Shown here piece after piece: positions 6,497-18,063 of a stretch of DNA of 35,839 nt. The stretch is from NCBI GenBank assembly GCA_913053655.1, contig CAJXFW010000009.1:1-35839 (forward strand). Reading direction: 5' to 3'. Origin of the DNA: an uncultured Thiogranum sp. (GTDB taxonomy: Bacteria; Pseudomonadota; Gammaproteobacteria; DSM-19610). How positions within the stretch are numbered: the first letter of the stretch is position 1; the number at the start of each line of letters is the position of its first letter. The notes under the pieces were generated by a model. It was given only the letters and a program-made list of their open reading frames with translations. It did no database searches and was not told the origin of the DNA. A program made the position numbers and the translations under genes.

Positions 6497-7930
6497 GTGA
6501 TTCAGGACAAGATGGCAGCCATCCTTTTTCCAAATACAGGGGCGCTGGATCCAGCTGGAATCGAGCGAATGAAAGACCTGACGGGATATAACCTGGTTAT
6601 ATCCGGGAAAGATTTGATCATCCCTGACAATGATCCCTCGCTAGATCAGCGCCGATTTCCTGTGTTTGAGGTAGGGCGAGTAACAGAAGTTACTGAGAAA
6701 AAATATGAAGAAATTGCTGATAACTATATTGGCCATTTGGCAGAGGAATACGAGGCTTACGAGGGAGACAAGCCAAGGAATATACCTGTATTCGCCAAGC
6801 TAGGTTTGTCAGCAGAACTGAAGGGGCGTGCCATAGACTTCTTTTTCTCAGATCGTGAAGAATTGAGGCTGCTTATTATCGAGTCTATATGTCCGTTCAT
6901 GAAGCAGCAATTTAATGCGGCATACTCCATACCTCTACGAATAAATGGTAATCGTCAACAGGCCGTACTTTCATTAGGAAAGATTTCTCTGCTGATGCAG
7001 AAATTTCAAAGCAAGGAAGAAGTGGATCGAATTAATTTTGGCTCTAAGTCACTGGAATCATTGTTACCACACCCGCCGCACTTTATGACGTACGCTGATG
7101 CATTGTTGATTCATGTCCCACTTGTGATCTCTCTTCCATTCTCCAGAGTAGCCTCAGCGTTACATTTCTTGTCAGATAAGCCAAAAGAATTTGTGCATGA
7201 TTCAAATAAGGGGCTGCTTGAAACACTATTTTCAAGTCTTGATCCGATGACGAGTCGAGGTGTTGGTGATGTATTAGGAAAGGATCATATTGGAAGTGTT
7301 GGGCAGCGGAGATACTTCTCACTTGTCATTGCTGGCCTTAACCGTTTCATTGCGTATTTGAATGATCTACGTAATTACCAATCTTCTGATGGGACAGTAG
7401 ATTTCCAGGCATTTGTGCAAGCTCACTGTGCCGCACATCTGATATTTACGGAATTATTTGCAATAAACTTTGCAAACTCCTCCTATATCAAGCAGAAACT
7501 TGCCTTTTCAATTGTGGACAAGATTGCCAATCTGAAACGGCATCTTGGACAAGGAAGAGAGGAAGAATCGGCTCTCTTTAAAAAGATGTTTTCTGATGAT
7601 TCCTGTCAATTGGTGGCAAGTATACTCAAGCATCATGGACGGAATGTTTATAGGAAACTGGGCGATAGGTTATCGCGGTTAGTTCAACAGTCTTATGGGC
7701 ACCTGCACAGTGAGTTGCGACAGATAACCAGAGATGATGACGAAGGAGCGTGGCTGGGATATTTGCGCACAGTGAGGAATGCCAAGGATCATGGCGCGTT
7801 CTTGGTCGGCGGACAATTCGAAAAAACTTTCTTAACCACTGATGGGTCCGTCCCTTCAGATGTTGTACAAATAGCATTCCTATTGGTTTTCGCGATGGTA
7901 TTGGAGCCAGGTCGGTTCCTGAAATCCTAG
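6497..7930 (+). CDS. Uncharacterized 477 aa protein with C-terminal HEPN-like RNxxxH motif; third gene of the AbiE-like operon
   Basis: GTG at 6497 directly after the AbiEii-like stop (6494-6496), or ATG at 6512; C-terminal LGYLRTVRNAKDHGAFL. Confidence 0.6.
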   Translation: MIQDKMAAILFPNTGALDPAGIERMKDLTGYNLVISGKDLIIPDNDPSLDQRRFPVFEVGRVTEVTEKKYEEIADNYIGHLAEEYEAYEGDKPRNIPVFAKLGLSAELKGRAIDFFFSDREELRLLIIESICPFMKQQFNAAYSIPLRINGNRQQAVLSLGKISLLMQKFQSKEEVDRINFGSKSLESLLPHPPHFMTYADALLIHVPLVISLPFSRVASALHFLSDKPKEFVHDSNKGLLETLFSSLDPMTSRGVGDVLGKDHIGSVGQRRYFSLVIAGLNRFIAYLNDLRNYQSSDGTVDFQAFVQAHCAAHLIFTELFAINFANSSYIKQKLAFSIVDKIANLKRHLGQGREEESALFKKMFSDDSCQLVASILKHHGRNVYRKLGDRLSRLVQQSYGHLHSELRQITRDDDEGAWLGYLRTVRNAKDHGAFLVGGQFEKTFLTTDGSVPSDVVQIAFLLVFAMVLEPGRFLKS

Positions 7931-7962
7931 TGTTTATGTTCAGGAACAGGCCAAGTTCCCAG

Positions 7963-8982
7963 TTACCCTAGTTTCTTCGCCAAATCCTCCGCCTTCAAAT
8001 GCGTATACCGGCGCAGCATTCGCAAATCCTTATGCCCGGTGATGCTGGCGACCTCCATGATATTCAGACCCTTTTCGAACAACCTAGTGGTGGCCTCGTG
8101 ACGCAGGTTGTGGAACCGGAGGTCTTCGATGCCGGCACGACGTACTGCACGGATGTAGGCACGCTTGATGGCCTCAGTGGTCACGCCGGGGAATGCTTGC
8201 CCATGAAGACTGCGGTGCAGGGCGCGTAGTACTCGTATGCCTATCGTGGATAGCGGTACGGTCCGTGCCTCGCCGTTCTTGGTGTCGGGCAAATGAGCAG
8301 TGCGGCGGTTCAGATCGATGTGCTCCCAACGCAGGCGGATCAGTTCACCCTGTCGCATGGCCGTTTCCAAGGCCAGTTGCACGATGGGTAACAGGTGGTG
8401 ATTCCGTGCTTCCCGGCAGGCGGCCAAGAGACGGGTTTCTTCCCCATCCTGCAGGCGCCGGTTACGTGGCCTGCCATCCGCTGGTAGCTTAATATCGCGT
8501 ACCGGGTTGTGGAAGTGGATACCCCATTCCTTGCGGGCCACTTCAAATACATGGCCAAGGAGCACAAGATCTCTTTTGACGGTAGATGGCGAAACCTTCT
8601 GCAGCCGTTCGTCCCGAAATCGGGCCATGTCGATGCCGCGAATGCCGGCGACAAATCGCCGGGCGAGAGGATGTCTCATGAAGGCCCGCAGACGGTTTGT
8701 CTCGGGTTCCGCGCCTTTTTTCAATGGTGTGACTTCCACCAGGTAGCGTTCCAGCAGTTCCTTGAGCGTGGTGGACTCGGCTTCGGCGCGGGAGACGAAC
8801 ATGCCCTTGTCCATCTCAACTTCAATGGTGTGTGCCCACTGCGCAGCCAGGGCACGTGTCTCAAAAGTTTTGGTTTGCAGGGGTTGGCCCTTTTTTCGGA
8901 CCTGGGCCTGCCATTGGTAAGGGCCGCGTTTTCTGAAGGTTGCCACAGTCACACTCCGCTCGTTCGCGAACGAGTGTGACAA
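7963..8982 (-). CDS. Tyrosine-type site-specific integrase
   Basis: ALETAMRQGELIRLRWEHIDL, LRFHNLRHEATTRLFEKGL, ITGHKDLRMLRRYTHL (R...HxxR...H...Y); adjacent to a tRNA 3' end. True start may be internal to the TTG at 8982. Confidence 0.93.
   Translation of the reverse strand: MSHSFANERSVTVATFRKRGPYQWQAQVRKKGQPLQTKTFETRALAAQWAHTIEVEMDKGMFVSRAEAESTTLKELLERYLVEVTPLKKGAEPETNRLRAFMRHPLARRFVAGIRGIDMARFRDERLQKVSPSTVKRDLVLLGHVFEVARKEWGIHFHNPVRDIKLPADGRPRNRRLQDGEETRLLAACREARNHHLLPIVQLALETAMRQGELIRLRWEHIDLNRRTAHLPDTKNGEARTVPLSTIGIRVLRALHRSLHGQAFPGVTTEAIKRAYIRAVRRAGIEDLRFHNLRHEATTRLFEKGLNIMEVASITGHKDLRMLRRYTHLKAEDLAKKLG
8948..8980. promoter_or_regulatory. Nested inverted repeat at the integrase 5' end
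   Basis: GTCACACTC (8948-8956) / GAGTGTGAC (8972-8980), enclosing CGTTCGCGAACG palindrome (8961-8972). Confidence 0.45.
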
Positions 8983-9050
8983 CGCTGTGACAAATAATCA
9001 GTTGGAAACCAATTCCGGGACTGTCGTGGTTCCTAACTGATTGATTTGAT

Positions 9051-9125
9051 TGGTGGGCGATACTGGGATCGAACCAGTGACCCCTGCCGTGTGAAGGCAG
9101 TGCTCTCCCGCTGAGCTAATCGCCC
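9051..9125 (-). tRNA. tRNA-Val (anticodon CAC), 3' CCA encoded
   Basis: GGGCGATTAGCTCAGCGGGAGAGCACTGCCTTCACACGGCAGGGGTCACTGGTTCGATCCCAGTATCGCCCACCA; acceptor GGGCGAT/ATCGCCC, anticodon loop TTCACAC. Confidence 0.95.
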
Positions 9126-9184
9126 GATGTCAGGCATGCAATTCTAGAAGACTTATCGGTGAAAAAGCAATTAGCGTAACGCCT

Positions 9185-11392
<2,208 letters not shown>

Positions 11393-11526
11393 TGAACGTC
11401 CACAGTATACCAGCTTGTGGCCTGCCGGGCCGACATAACTGCCTGATTATCGGCATGGATATGCACCCGCCTCGCTGGCGCTCGTGGCGCAAGGGTGTAT
11501 ATTGCAGTCCGATCAGGAGGGTATTT

Positions 11527-13068
11527 ATGGACATACTGTTTTGCACCAGCGAAGCTTACCCGCTCATCAAGACAGGAGGACTTGCGGACGTTTGCGGCAG
11601 CCTCCCGCAAGCCCTGAGCGCACCCGGCAATGACGTGCGTATCATCCTGCCGGCCTATCCCGAAGTACTGGAGCACGCGACCGGACTGACGTCGCTGGCC
11701 AGACTCACGCTCATCGGCGCAACCGAGCCGGTAGAGATTCTCGCCGGCCACTTTAACGACAGCAATGTTGGCCTGTACCTGGTCAACTCACCGGTACACT
11801 TCCGCCGTCCGGGAAATCCTTATGTACAGGAAGACGGCAGTGACTGGCCGGACAATGCAGAGCGTTTCGCACTCTTTGCCCGCGCCGTTGTTGCGCTAGC
11901 CCTGGGCCAGGCCGATACCGGCTGGAGACCTCAGGTTGTTCACTGCAATGACTGGCAGACCGGTCTGGTGCCTGCGCTATTGTCGCAGCACGAGGTACGC
12001 CCGGCCACCCTGTTCAGCATCCACAACCTGGCTTTCCAGGGGCTGTTTCCTGTCGAGACCTTTACCGCACTGAAGTTGCCGGAAAGCCTGTGGTCGATAG
12101 ACGGTCTGGAGTTTCATGGCAAACTGTCCTTTATCAAGGGCGGCATCGCCTGCGCCGACCAGGTGACTACAGTCAGCCCAACCTACGCTCAGGAAATCTG
12201 CACCAGCACCTTTGGCTGTGGACTGGAAGGACTGTTGCAGTACCGGTCGGCCAGCCTTACCGGCATACTGAACGGGATGGATTGCAAAACCTGGAATCCC
12301 GCGACCGACCGTTTCATTGAGAGGACCTATAACATCCACAACCTGCAACACAAGCTCGCCAACAAACTGGCCCTGCAACGCGACCACGGCCTGCCACGTG
12401 GAGGGCAACCGCTGTTACTGGGTTATATCGGCCGGTTGGTAGAACAGAAGGGGGTCGACCTGATACTCGTCATGCTTGAGCAATTGTTCAGGCATCCGAT
12501 TCAGCTCGTGGTACTCGGCAGCGGCGACCGGGCGCTCGAAAAACGTTTCGAAGACGCCGCACACCGTTATCCCGATCGGCTATCAGTACACATTGGATAT
12601 AATGAGCAGCTTGCTCACCGCATCCAGGCCGGCGCCGACTGCCTGTTGATGCCCTCGCGTTACGAACCCTGCGGTCTCAGCCAGATGTACAGCCTGGCCT
12701 ATGGCACCGTTCCGATCACACACCGCACCGGGGGCCTGGCCGATACCATTGTCAATCTGGATAAAACCACCGCCAGTGACTATTCCGCCACCGGCTTCAG
12801 CTTCGATGACGCGACTCCCGAGGCGATTGTTGATACCTGTGTGCGCGCCCTGTCTTACTTTCAGGCCAGCCGCATCAACTGGTGGAAACTGGTCATCACC
12901 GGCATGAAAAAAGATTATTCGTGGCCCGCCAGTGCCGCGCAGTATCTTGAACTGTACCGGGACATGTGTGGCTTGAAGGACAGCACTCCTGAAAATCAGG
13001 GGCTCCATGCGTCGTCACCCGGCCTGATACTGCTGAACACAGAACGGCAGGAAACACACATACACTAG
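11527..13068 (+). CDS. glgA: Glycogen synthase (ADP-glucose type, GT5)
   Basis: MDILFCTSEAYPLIKTGGLADVCGSLPQAL; VVHCNDWQTGLVPALL; IGRLVEQKGVDLI; MPSRYEPCGLSQMYSLAYGTVPI. AGGAGG upstream of ATG at 11527. Confidence 0.92.
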   Translation: MDILFCTSEAYPLIKTGGLADVCGSLPQALSAPGNDVRIILPAYPEVLEHATGLTSLARLTLIGATEPVEILAGHFNDSNVGLYLVNSPVHFRRPGNPYVQEDGSDWPDNAERFALFARAVVALALGQADTGWRPQVVHCNDWQTGLVPALLSQHEVRPATLFSIHNLAFQGLFPVETFTALKLPESLWSIDGLEFHGKLSFIKGGIACADQVTTVSPTYAQEICTSTFGCGLEGLLQYRSASLTGILNGMDCKTWNPATDRFIERTYNIHNLQHKLANKLALQRDHGLPRGGQPLLLGYIGRLVEQKGVDLILVMLEQLFRHPIQLVVLGSGDRALEKRFEDAAHRYPDRLSVHIGYNEQLAHRIQAGADCLLMPSRYEPCGLSQMYSLAYGTVPITHRTGGLADTIVNLDKTTASDYSATGFSFDDATPEAIVDTCVRALSYFQASRINWWKLVITGMKKDYSWPASAAQYLELYRDMCGLKDSTPENQGLHASSPGLILLNTERQETHIH

Positions 13069-13087
13069 GGAAACCCTGATGTGTGCT

Positions 13088-13113
13088 TGTCATTGCGAGC
13101 GTAGCGCGGCTTG
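13088..13113. repeat. Fragment resembling a dispersed GTCATTGCGAGCG(A/T)AGCG-type intergenic repeat
   Basis: gtcattgcgagcgtagcgcggcttgg just 3' of the efpL stop; similar to widespread intergenic repeats. Confidence 0.3.
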
Positions 13114-13114
13114 G

Positions 13115-13678
13115 TCAGGCTCTGGAGATAAACTCCCGGGTCTCGGTATTAACCTTTATTTTTTCACCCGGCGTCAGATATTCAGGCACCTGCACCACCA
13201 GCCCGGTGCTGAGTGTTGCCGGTTTGGTGCGTGCCGACGAAGACGCTGCTTTCATCCCCGGTGCACATTCTTCAATATCAAGAACAACGGTGGCAGGTAG
13301 CTCGATACCCAGCAGGATACTGTCGCTTATCAGTGCTGAAATCCCTTCCAGGCCATCGCTCAGAAAAGGCAGTTCATCCACCACCACTGCATCGGCCAGG
13401 GTGTACTGTTCATAACTTTCAGCATCCATGAAGGTACAGCCGTCGGCATCCCGGTACAGCAGCTGTACGGCGCGGCGGGAAATATCGACCTGTTCAATAT
13501 TCTCCTCGCCCTTGAAACTGCGCTCGAATTTCTGTCTCGAGGACACGTCCTGGCCCCTGAGCTTGTACAGGGTGTTACCGCTGCGCGACGAAGGCGCCTG
13601 CACCTGCACGTGTTTCACCACGATATTCTGGCCCCCCATCTGGAAAACCATGCCTTTTTTTAACTCGTTTGCTTTCAT
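13115..13678 (-). CDS. efpL: Elongation factor P-like protein (EfpL/YeiP)
   Basis: MKANELKKGMVFQMGGQNIVVKHVQVQAPSSRSGNTLYKLRG... EF-P fold with YeiP-type sequence. Confidence 0.85.
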   Translation of the reverse strand: MKANELKKGMVFQMGGQNIVVKHVQVQAPSSRSGNTLYKLRGQDVSSRQKFERSFKGEENIEQVDISRRAVQLLYRDADGCTFMDAESYEQYTLADAVVVDELPFLSDGLEGISALISDSILLGIELPATVVLDIEECAPGMKAASSSARTKPATLSTGLVVQVPEYLTPGEKIKVNTETREFISRA

Positions 13679-13748
13679 GCGACGCAATTCTAGCAACAAA
13701 CGTTTCCTGGACCCACACTTTCCACTACCATAGCGCCGATTTCAGAAA

Positions 13749-16640
13749 ATGAGACAGTACATTAGCGTGCAGGATTTTATCCCCGGCCAACGCTGGATCA
13801 GCAGCGCCGAACTACAGATGGGTCTTGGCACTGTCATGAAGGTTGAACACCGTACCGTGACGATGCTTTTTCTTGCCACCGGCGAGATCCGCACCTATGC
13901 CAAGCAGACCGCGCCGTTGTCACGAGTGAGCTTTGTGCCCGGCGACACCCTGCTCGACCACAACGGCCGTGGACTGATTGTTGAATCCGTATCAGAACAG
14001 GATGGCCTGCTGACCTACACAGGTACTGACGAAGACGGCAAAACGGTACAACTTGAAGAGGGCCGGCTGAATAACTTTATCCAGCTGAACCGCCCCACCG
14101 AACGCCTGTTCAGTGGACAGATCGACAAGGATGCCTGGTTCGAGCTGCGTTACCAGTCATTACAACAGTTGAACCGGCTGGCGAAATCCGACCTGTACGG
14201 TTTGACCGGTTGCCGTACCAGCCTGATCCCCCATCAGCTGTATATCGCCCACGAAGTTGCCAATCGCTACGCGCCGCGTGTGCTGCTGGCAGACGAAGTC
14301 GGTCTCGGGAAAACTATCGAGGCAGGACTGATCCTGCACCACCAGTTATTGACCGAGCGTGCCAGACGGATACTGATCCTGGTTCCGGAAAGCCTGCTGC
14401 ACCAGTGGCTGGTGGAAATGCTGCGCCGCTTCAACCTGTATTTCAGCATCTTTGACGAGGAGCGCTGCCAGGCTGTCACCGCAAACGGTGAACATGAAAA
14501 TCCGTTTCAAAGCGAGCAACTGGTGCTGTGCACGCTGGAATTTCTGAGCGCAGATGCGGAGTGTGCGCAACAGGCCGTAGATGGTGACTGGGACTTGCTG
14601 GTAGTTGATGAGGCCCACCACTTGCAGTGGTCGCCGCAACAGGCCAGTCCCGAATACTGCCTGGTGGAACAGCTTGCCGTGCATACCGGTGGCGTGCTGC
14701 TACTCACAGCGACACCCGAACAGCTTGGCAAGACCGGTCATTTTGCCCGCCTCAGGCTACTCGACCCGGACCGCTTCCCGGACTTCGACACCTTTGTCGA
14801 AGAAGAAAACAGCTACGAACCCATTGCTCGGGCTGTCGAAGTGCTGCTGGGCGAGGGACCACTGGATGAAACGACACTGAATACCCTCGCTGACTCACTT
14901 GGCGAAACAGACAATCCACCGCTGCTCGACCGGCTGCAACACACTGACGTCAACAATCCTGAAAACGCAGCGGCGCGGCAGGCGCTGGTCGAGCACCTGC
15001 TGGATCGTCATGGCACCGGTCGTGTGCTGTTCCGCAATACGCGCGCAGCCGTCAAGGGATTCCCGCAGCGACAGGTCACCGGTTATCCCCTGCCAATGCC
15101 AACGGCCTATCAGGCTGCCATTCAGTCAGGCAGCGGCAAACAATGCCTGACTCCGGAACTTCTCTACCAGGCCACACAAACAACGGGCAGTGCACACTGG
15201 ACACAACTGGATCCCCGCGTTAGCTGGCTCAGCGACACACTGTCTGTACTAAAGCCGCACAAGGTGCTGGTTATCACGGCCAGTGCCATGACCGCACTGG
15301 ATCTGGCTGACCATCTACGTACCCGCTACGGTGTTCATAGCGCTGTATTTCACGAAGGCATGAACCTGGTCGAACGTGATCGTGCCGCCGCTTTTTTTTC
15401 TGACGCGGACTATGGCACACAGGTGCTGGTGTGTTCCGAAATCGGCAGTGAGGGTCGCAACTTCCAGTTCGCACACCAGTTGATTCTATTCGACCTGCCA
15501 CTCAATCCCGACCTGCTGGAGCAACGCATCGGACGGCTGGACCGCATCGGCCAGAGTGCAACCATCCAGATACACGTGCCATATCTCGAACAGAGTGCGC
15601 AGGCCGTGCTGTTTCACTGGTATCAAGAAGGCCTGTCGGCGTTCGAGCATACCTGCCCGGCGGGTCAAACGGTCTACACGCAGATGGGATCTGCTCTGAG
15701 TGAGGCCCTGAGCCACCCGGGCAGTGACACCACAGACCTCATCCAGACTACCCGCAGCGCATATCATGCACTCAATGACGCCCTGCACCGTGGCCGCGAC
15801 AAGCTGCTGGAGTACAACTCCTGCCGCCCGCATATCGCCAACGACCTGCAACTACGCGCACTGGCCGATGATGCAGCGTCTACCCTGCCCGCTTACATGG
15901 ATGCCGTGTTTGACACCTTTGGCGTCAACAGCGAAGAACAGAGTGTGGGGAGTTATATCATTCGTCCGGGTGACCATATGCTGAGCCGCTTCCCCGGCCT
16001 GCCGGATGACGGTATGACCATTACCTACCAGCGCGAGACTGCGCTGAGCTATGAGGATATGCAGTACATCAGCTGGGAACATCCCATGGTCATCGGCGCC
16101 ATGGATCTTGTGCTGGGTAACGAATCCGGCAATACCGCGCTGACATCGATTAAATACCGGGGCACTCGGCCCGGCACTCTGTTGCTGGAATGCCTGTATA
16201 TCCTGGACAGCGCATCCAGCAGCACACTGCAAAGCAACCGCTACCTGCCACCCACAACTATTCGCGTCGTCATGGACGAACAGGGTCGCAACCACGAGCA
16301 GGGATTGAGCCATGATTACATACAGCAGCACCGGGAAGTGGTGAGTGCTGATACTGCCGCCAGGGTAGTGCGCGCCAGGGAACAGATGCTCAGAAAACTT
16401 GTCGACACATGCGAAACACAGGCGAATACACAAGCGCCGGGCGTACTCGACAGCGCCCGCCAACGGGCACAACATACATTAAGCGGGGAAATCGACAGGC
16501 TGAGGGCACTGCGCCAGGTGAACCCGAATGTTCGCGATGAGGAAATTGAATACTTTGAACAGCAGCTGGCACTGGTGACCGGACTGCTGGATTCGGCCAC
16601 GCTGCGCCTGGATGCCGTCAGGGTGATTGTCTCCACATGA
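13749..16640 (+). CDS. rapA: RNA polymerase-associated SWI2/SNF2 ATPase RapA
   Basis: FIPGQRWISSAELQMGLGTV, VLLADEVGLGKTIEAGLI, VVDEAHHLQW, GRLDRIGQSATIQIHVPYLE. Confidence 0.95.
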   Translation: MRQYISVQDFIPGQRWISSAELQMGLGTVMKVEHRTVTMLFLATGEIRTYAKQTAPLSRVSFVPGDTLLDHNGRGLIVESVSEQDGLLTYTGTDEDGKTVQLEEGRLNNFIQLNRPTERLFSGQIDKDAWFELRYQSLQQLNRLAKSDLYGLTGCRTSLIPHQLYIAHEVANRYAPRVLLADEVGLGKTIEAGLILHHQLLTERARRILILVPESLLHQWLVEMLRRFNLYFSIFDEERCQAVTANGEHENPFQSEQLVLCTLEFLSADAECAQQAVDGDWDLLVVDEAHHLQWSPQQASPEYCLVEQLAVHTGGVLLLTATPEQLGKTGHFARLRLLDPDRFPDFDTFVEEENSYEPIARAVEVLLGEGPLDETTLNTLADSLGETDNPPLLDRLQHTDVNNPENAAARQALVEHLLDRHGTGRVLFRNTRAAVKGFPQRQVTGYPLPMPTAYQAAIQSGSGKQCLTPELLYQATQTTGSAHWTQLDPRVSWLSDTLSVLKPHKVLVITASAMTALDLADHLRTRYGVHSAVFHEGMNLVERDRAAAFFSDADYGTQVLVCSEIGSEGRNFQFAHQLILFDLPLNPDLLEQRIGRLDRIGQSATIQIHVPYLEQSAQAVLFHWYQEGLSAFEHTCPAGQTVYTQMGSALSEALSHPGSDTTDLIQTTRSAYHALNDALHRGRDKLLEYNSCRPHIANDLQLRALADDAASTLPAYMDAVFDTFGVNSEEQSVGSYIIRPGDHMLSRFPGLPDDGMTITYQRETALSYEDMQYISWEHPMVIGAMDLVLGNESGNTALTSIKYRGTRPGTLLLECLYILDSASSSTLQSNRYLPPTTIRVVMDEQGRNHEQGLSHDYIQQHREVVSADTAARVVRAREQMLRKLVDTCETQANTQAPGVLDSARQRAQHTLSGEIDRLRALRQVNPNVRDEEIEYFEQQLALVTGLLDSATLRLDAVRVIVST

Positions 16641-16888
16641 AACGTGCCGCTTTTTATCTTCACCGAACAAAGATATAGATGTTTTTTTCGGAATCTGGTA
16701 TATACTCTTTCGTATAGGCAGGTTCAACAAGGCGAGATATATTCCATTAATTAATGAGCCGCTTATATAAAATTAGTTGCATGTTCTATAGGTCTACTCA
16801 GAAGCTCCGCGCGGTAACTCCTGTACATCACCTTTAACGATCTGCAATTGAACACACATTTTTAATTCAAATCAGAGGTTTTCCAATT

Positions 16889-17092
16889 ATGGTTACAGGT
16901 ACCGTCAAGTGGTTCAACGACGCCAAGGGTTTTGGCTTTATCGCTCCTTCTGATGGCAGCGCCGACGTGTTTGTACATTTCTCTGCTATCGAAGCCAGCG
17001 GCTTCAAGACCCTGGTCGAAGGCCAGACTGTCGAGTTCGAAGTGGAGAACGGCCCCAAAGGTCTGCAGGCTGCCAAGGTTATGCCACAGTAA
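16889..17092 (+). CDS. CspA-family cold shock protein
   Basis: [63 protein letters not shown]. Confidence 0.95.
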   Translation: MVTGTVKWFNDAKGFGFIAPSDGSADVFVHFSAIEASGFKTLVEGQTVEFEVENGPKGLQAAKVMPQ

Positions 17093-17117
17093 CCGATGCC
17101 CGGCAGAGCACACGCCG

Positions 17118-17146
17118 AAAAGCCCCGCCGGTTGCGGGGCTTTTTT
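17118..17146 (+). terminator. Rho-independent terminator of the csp gene
   Basis: AAAAGCCCCGC-cggtt-GCGGGGC-TTTTTT. Confidence 0.9.
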
Positions 17147-17159
17147 ATGAGACACACTG

Positions 17160-17576
17160 ATGAGCATTAGAATTTCTGCGCAGCTGAGCATCCCGGATAA
17201 CGAAATCGCGATCAACGCAGTTCGCTCCCAGGGCGCGGGCGGTCAGAACGTGAACAAGGTTTCCTCGGCTATACATCTGCGTTTCGACATACACGCCTCA
17301 TCGCTACCGGAGTCGTGCAAGCGACGCCTGCTGTCACTGCGCGATCAGCGGGTAAGCAAAGACGGCGTAATTGTGATCAAGGCCCAGCAATACCGAACCC
17401 GGGAGAAAAACCTGGATGCTGCCATCAGCCGCCTGCAGGAGATGATTCGGCAGGCCACAGCCAGCGTAAAAAAACGCACGGCAACCAAACCCACACGCAG
17501 CTCACAACGAAAACGCCTGGACCGGAAAAACCGGCACGGTCGTACCAAGGCTCTGCGTGGAAAGGTCTACGACTGA
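17160..17576 (+). CDS. arfB: Alternative ribosome-rescue factor ArfB (YaeJ)
   Basis: GGQ motif in VRSQGAGGQNVNKVSSAIHLRF; basic C-terminal tail. Confidence 0.92.
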   Translation: MSIRISAQLSIPDNEIAINAVRSQGAGGQNVNKVSSAIHLRFDIHASSLPESCKRRLLSLRDQRVSKDGVIVIKAQQYRTREKNLDAAISRLQEMIRQATASVKKRTATKPTRSSQRKRLDRKNRHGRTKALRGKVYD

Positions 17577-17900
17577 CTATGCCCGTCTGTTTGCGCAGAA
17601 TTTCAGGCCCACACCGTCGTCTTCGGTATGGGTGACCACCGCTGTCAGGCGCCTCAGGCGCACAATGTTGGATGATTTAAGATGCAGCGCAAAAGTCAGA
17701 TTCAAGCGCCTGTCTCTCGGCAGGTAGAGGGGATTGGTTTTCAGGTACACGCCCGCATCACTGATATCGCTCGCCTTGCAGTGCGCAACGCGATACCCGG
17801 TGTCCGACAGGTACACGCTGACTTCAACCAACTTACGCGCAGATGCCCGGCGCTCCATATCACCTACCCCCAATTCGAAGTGACTTACATAAAGAGGCAA
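17577..17900 (-). CDS. PilZ-domain protein
   Basis: MERRASARKLVEVSVYL...CKASDISDAGVYLKT...VVTHTEDDGVGLKF. Confidence 0.8.
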   Translation of the reverse strand: MPLYVSHFELGVGDMERRASARKLVEVSVYLSDTGYRVAHCKASDISDAGVYLKTNPLYLPRDRRLNLTFALHLKSSNIVRLRRLTAVVTHTEDDGVGLKFCANRRA

Positions 17901-18063
17901 AAAGTTCTCTCACCCAATTATGTAAGCAAGGTTCGTGCACAAACCACGTTTCGTGTGATATAAGTCAGTTACAGGATATTTCTATAATTCCTTGCAATAG
18001 GAAATGTAAACTTATTCGACAAAATTATGGAATTTTTTACATAAAGGCCTACCGACTGAATCT

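Noticed and set aside
15852-16475. Minus-strand 207 aa ORF within rapA
   Set aside because: Antisense shadow of a well-supported rapA gene.
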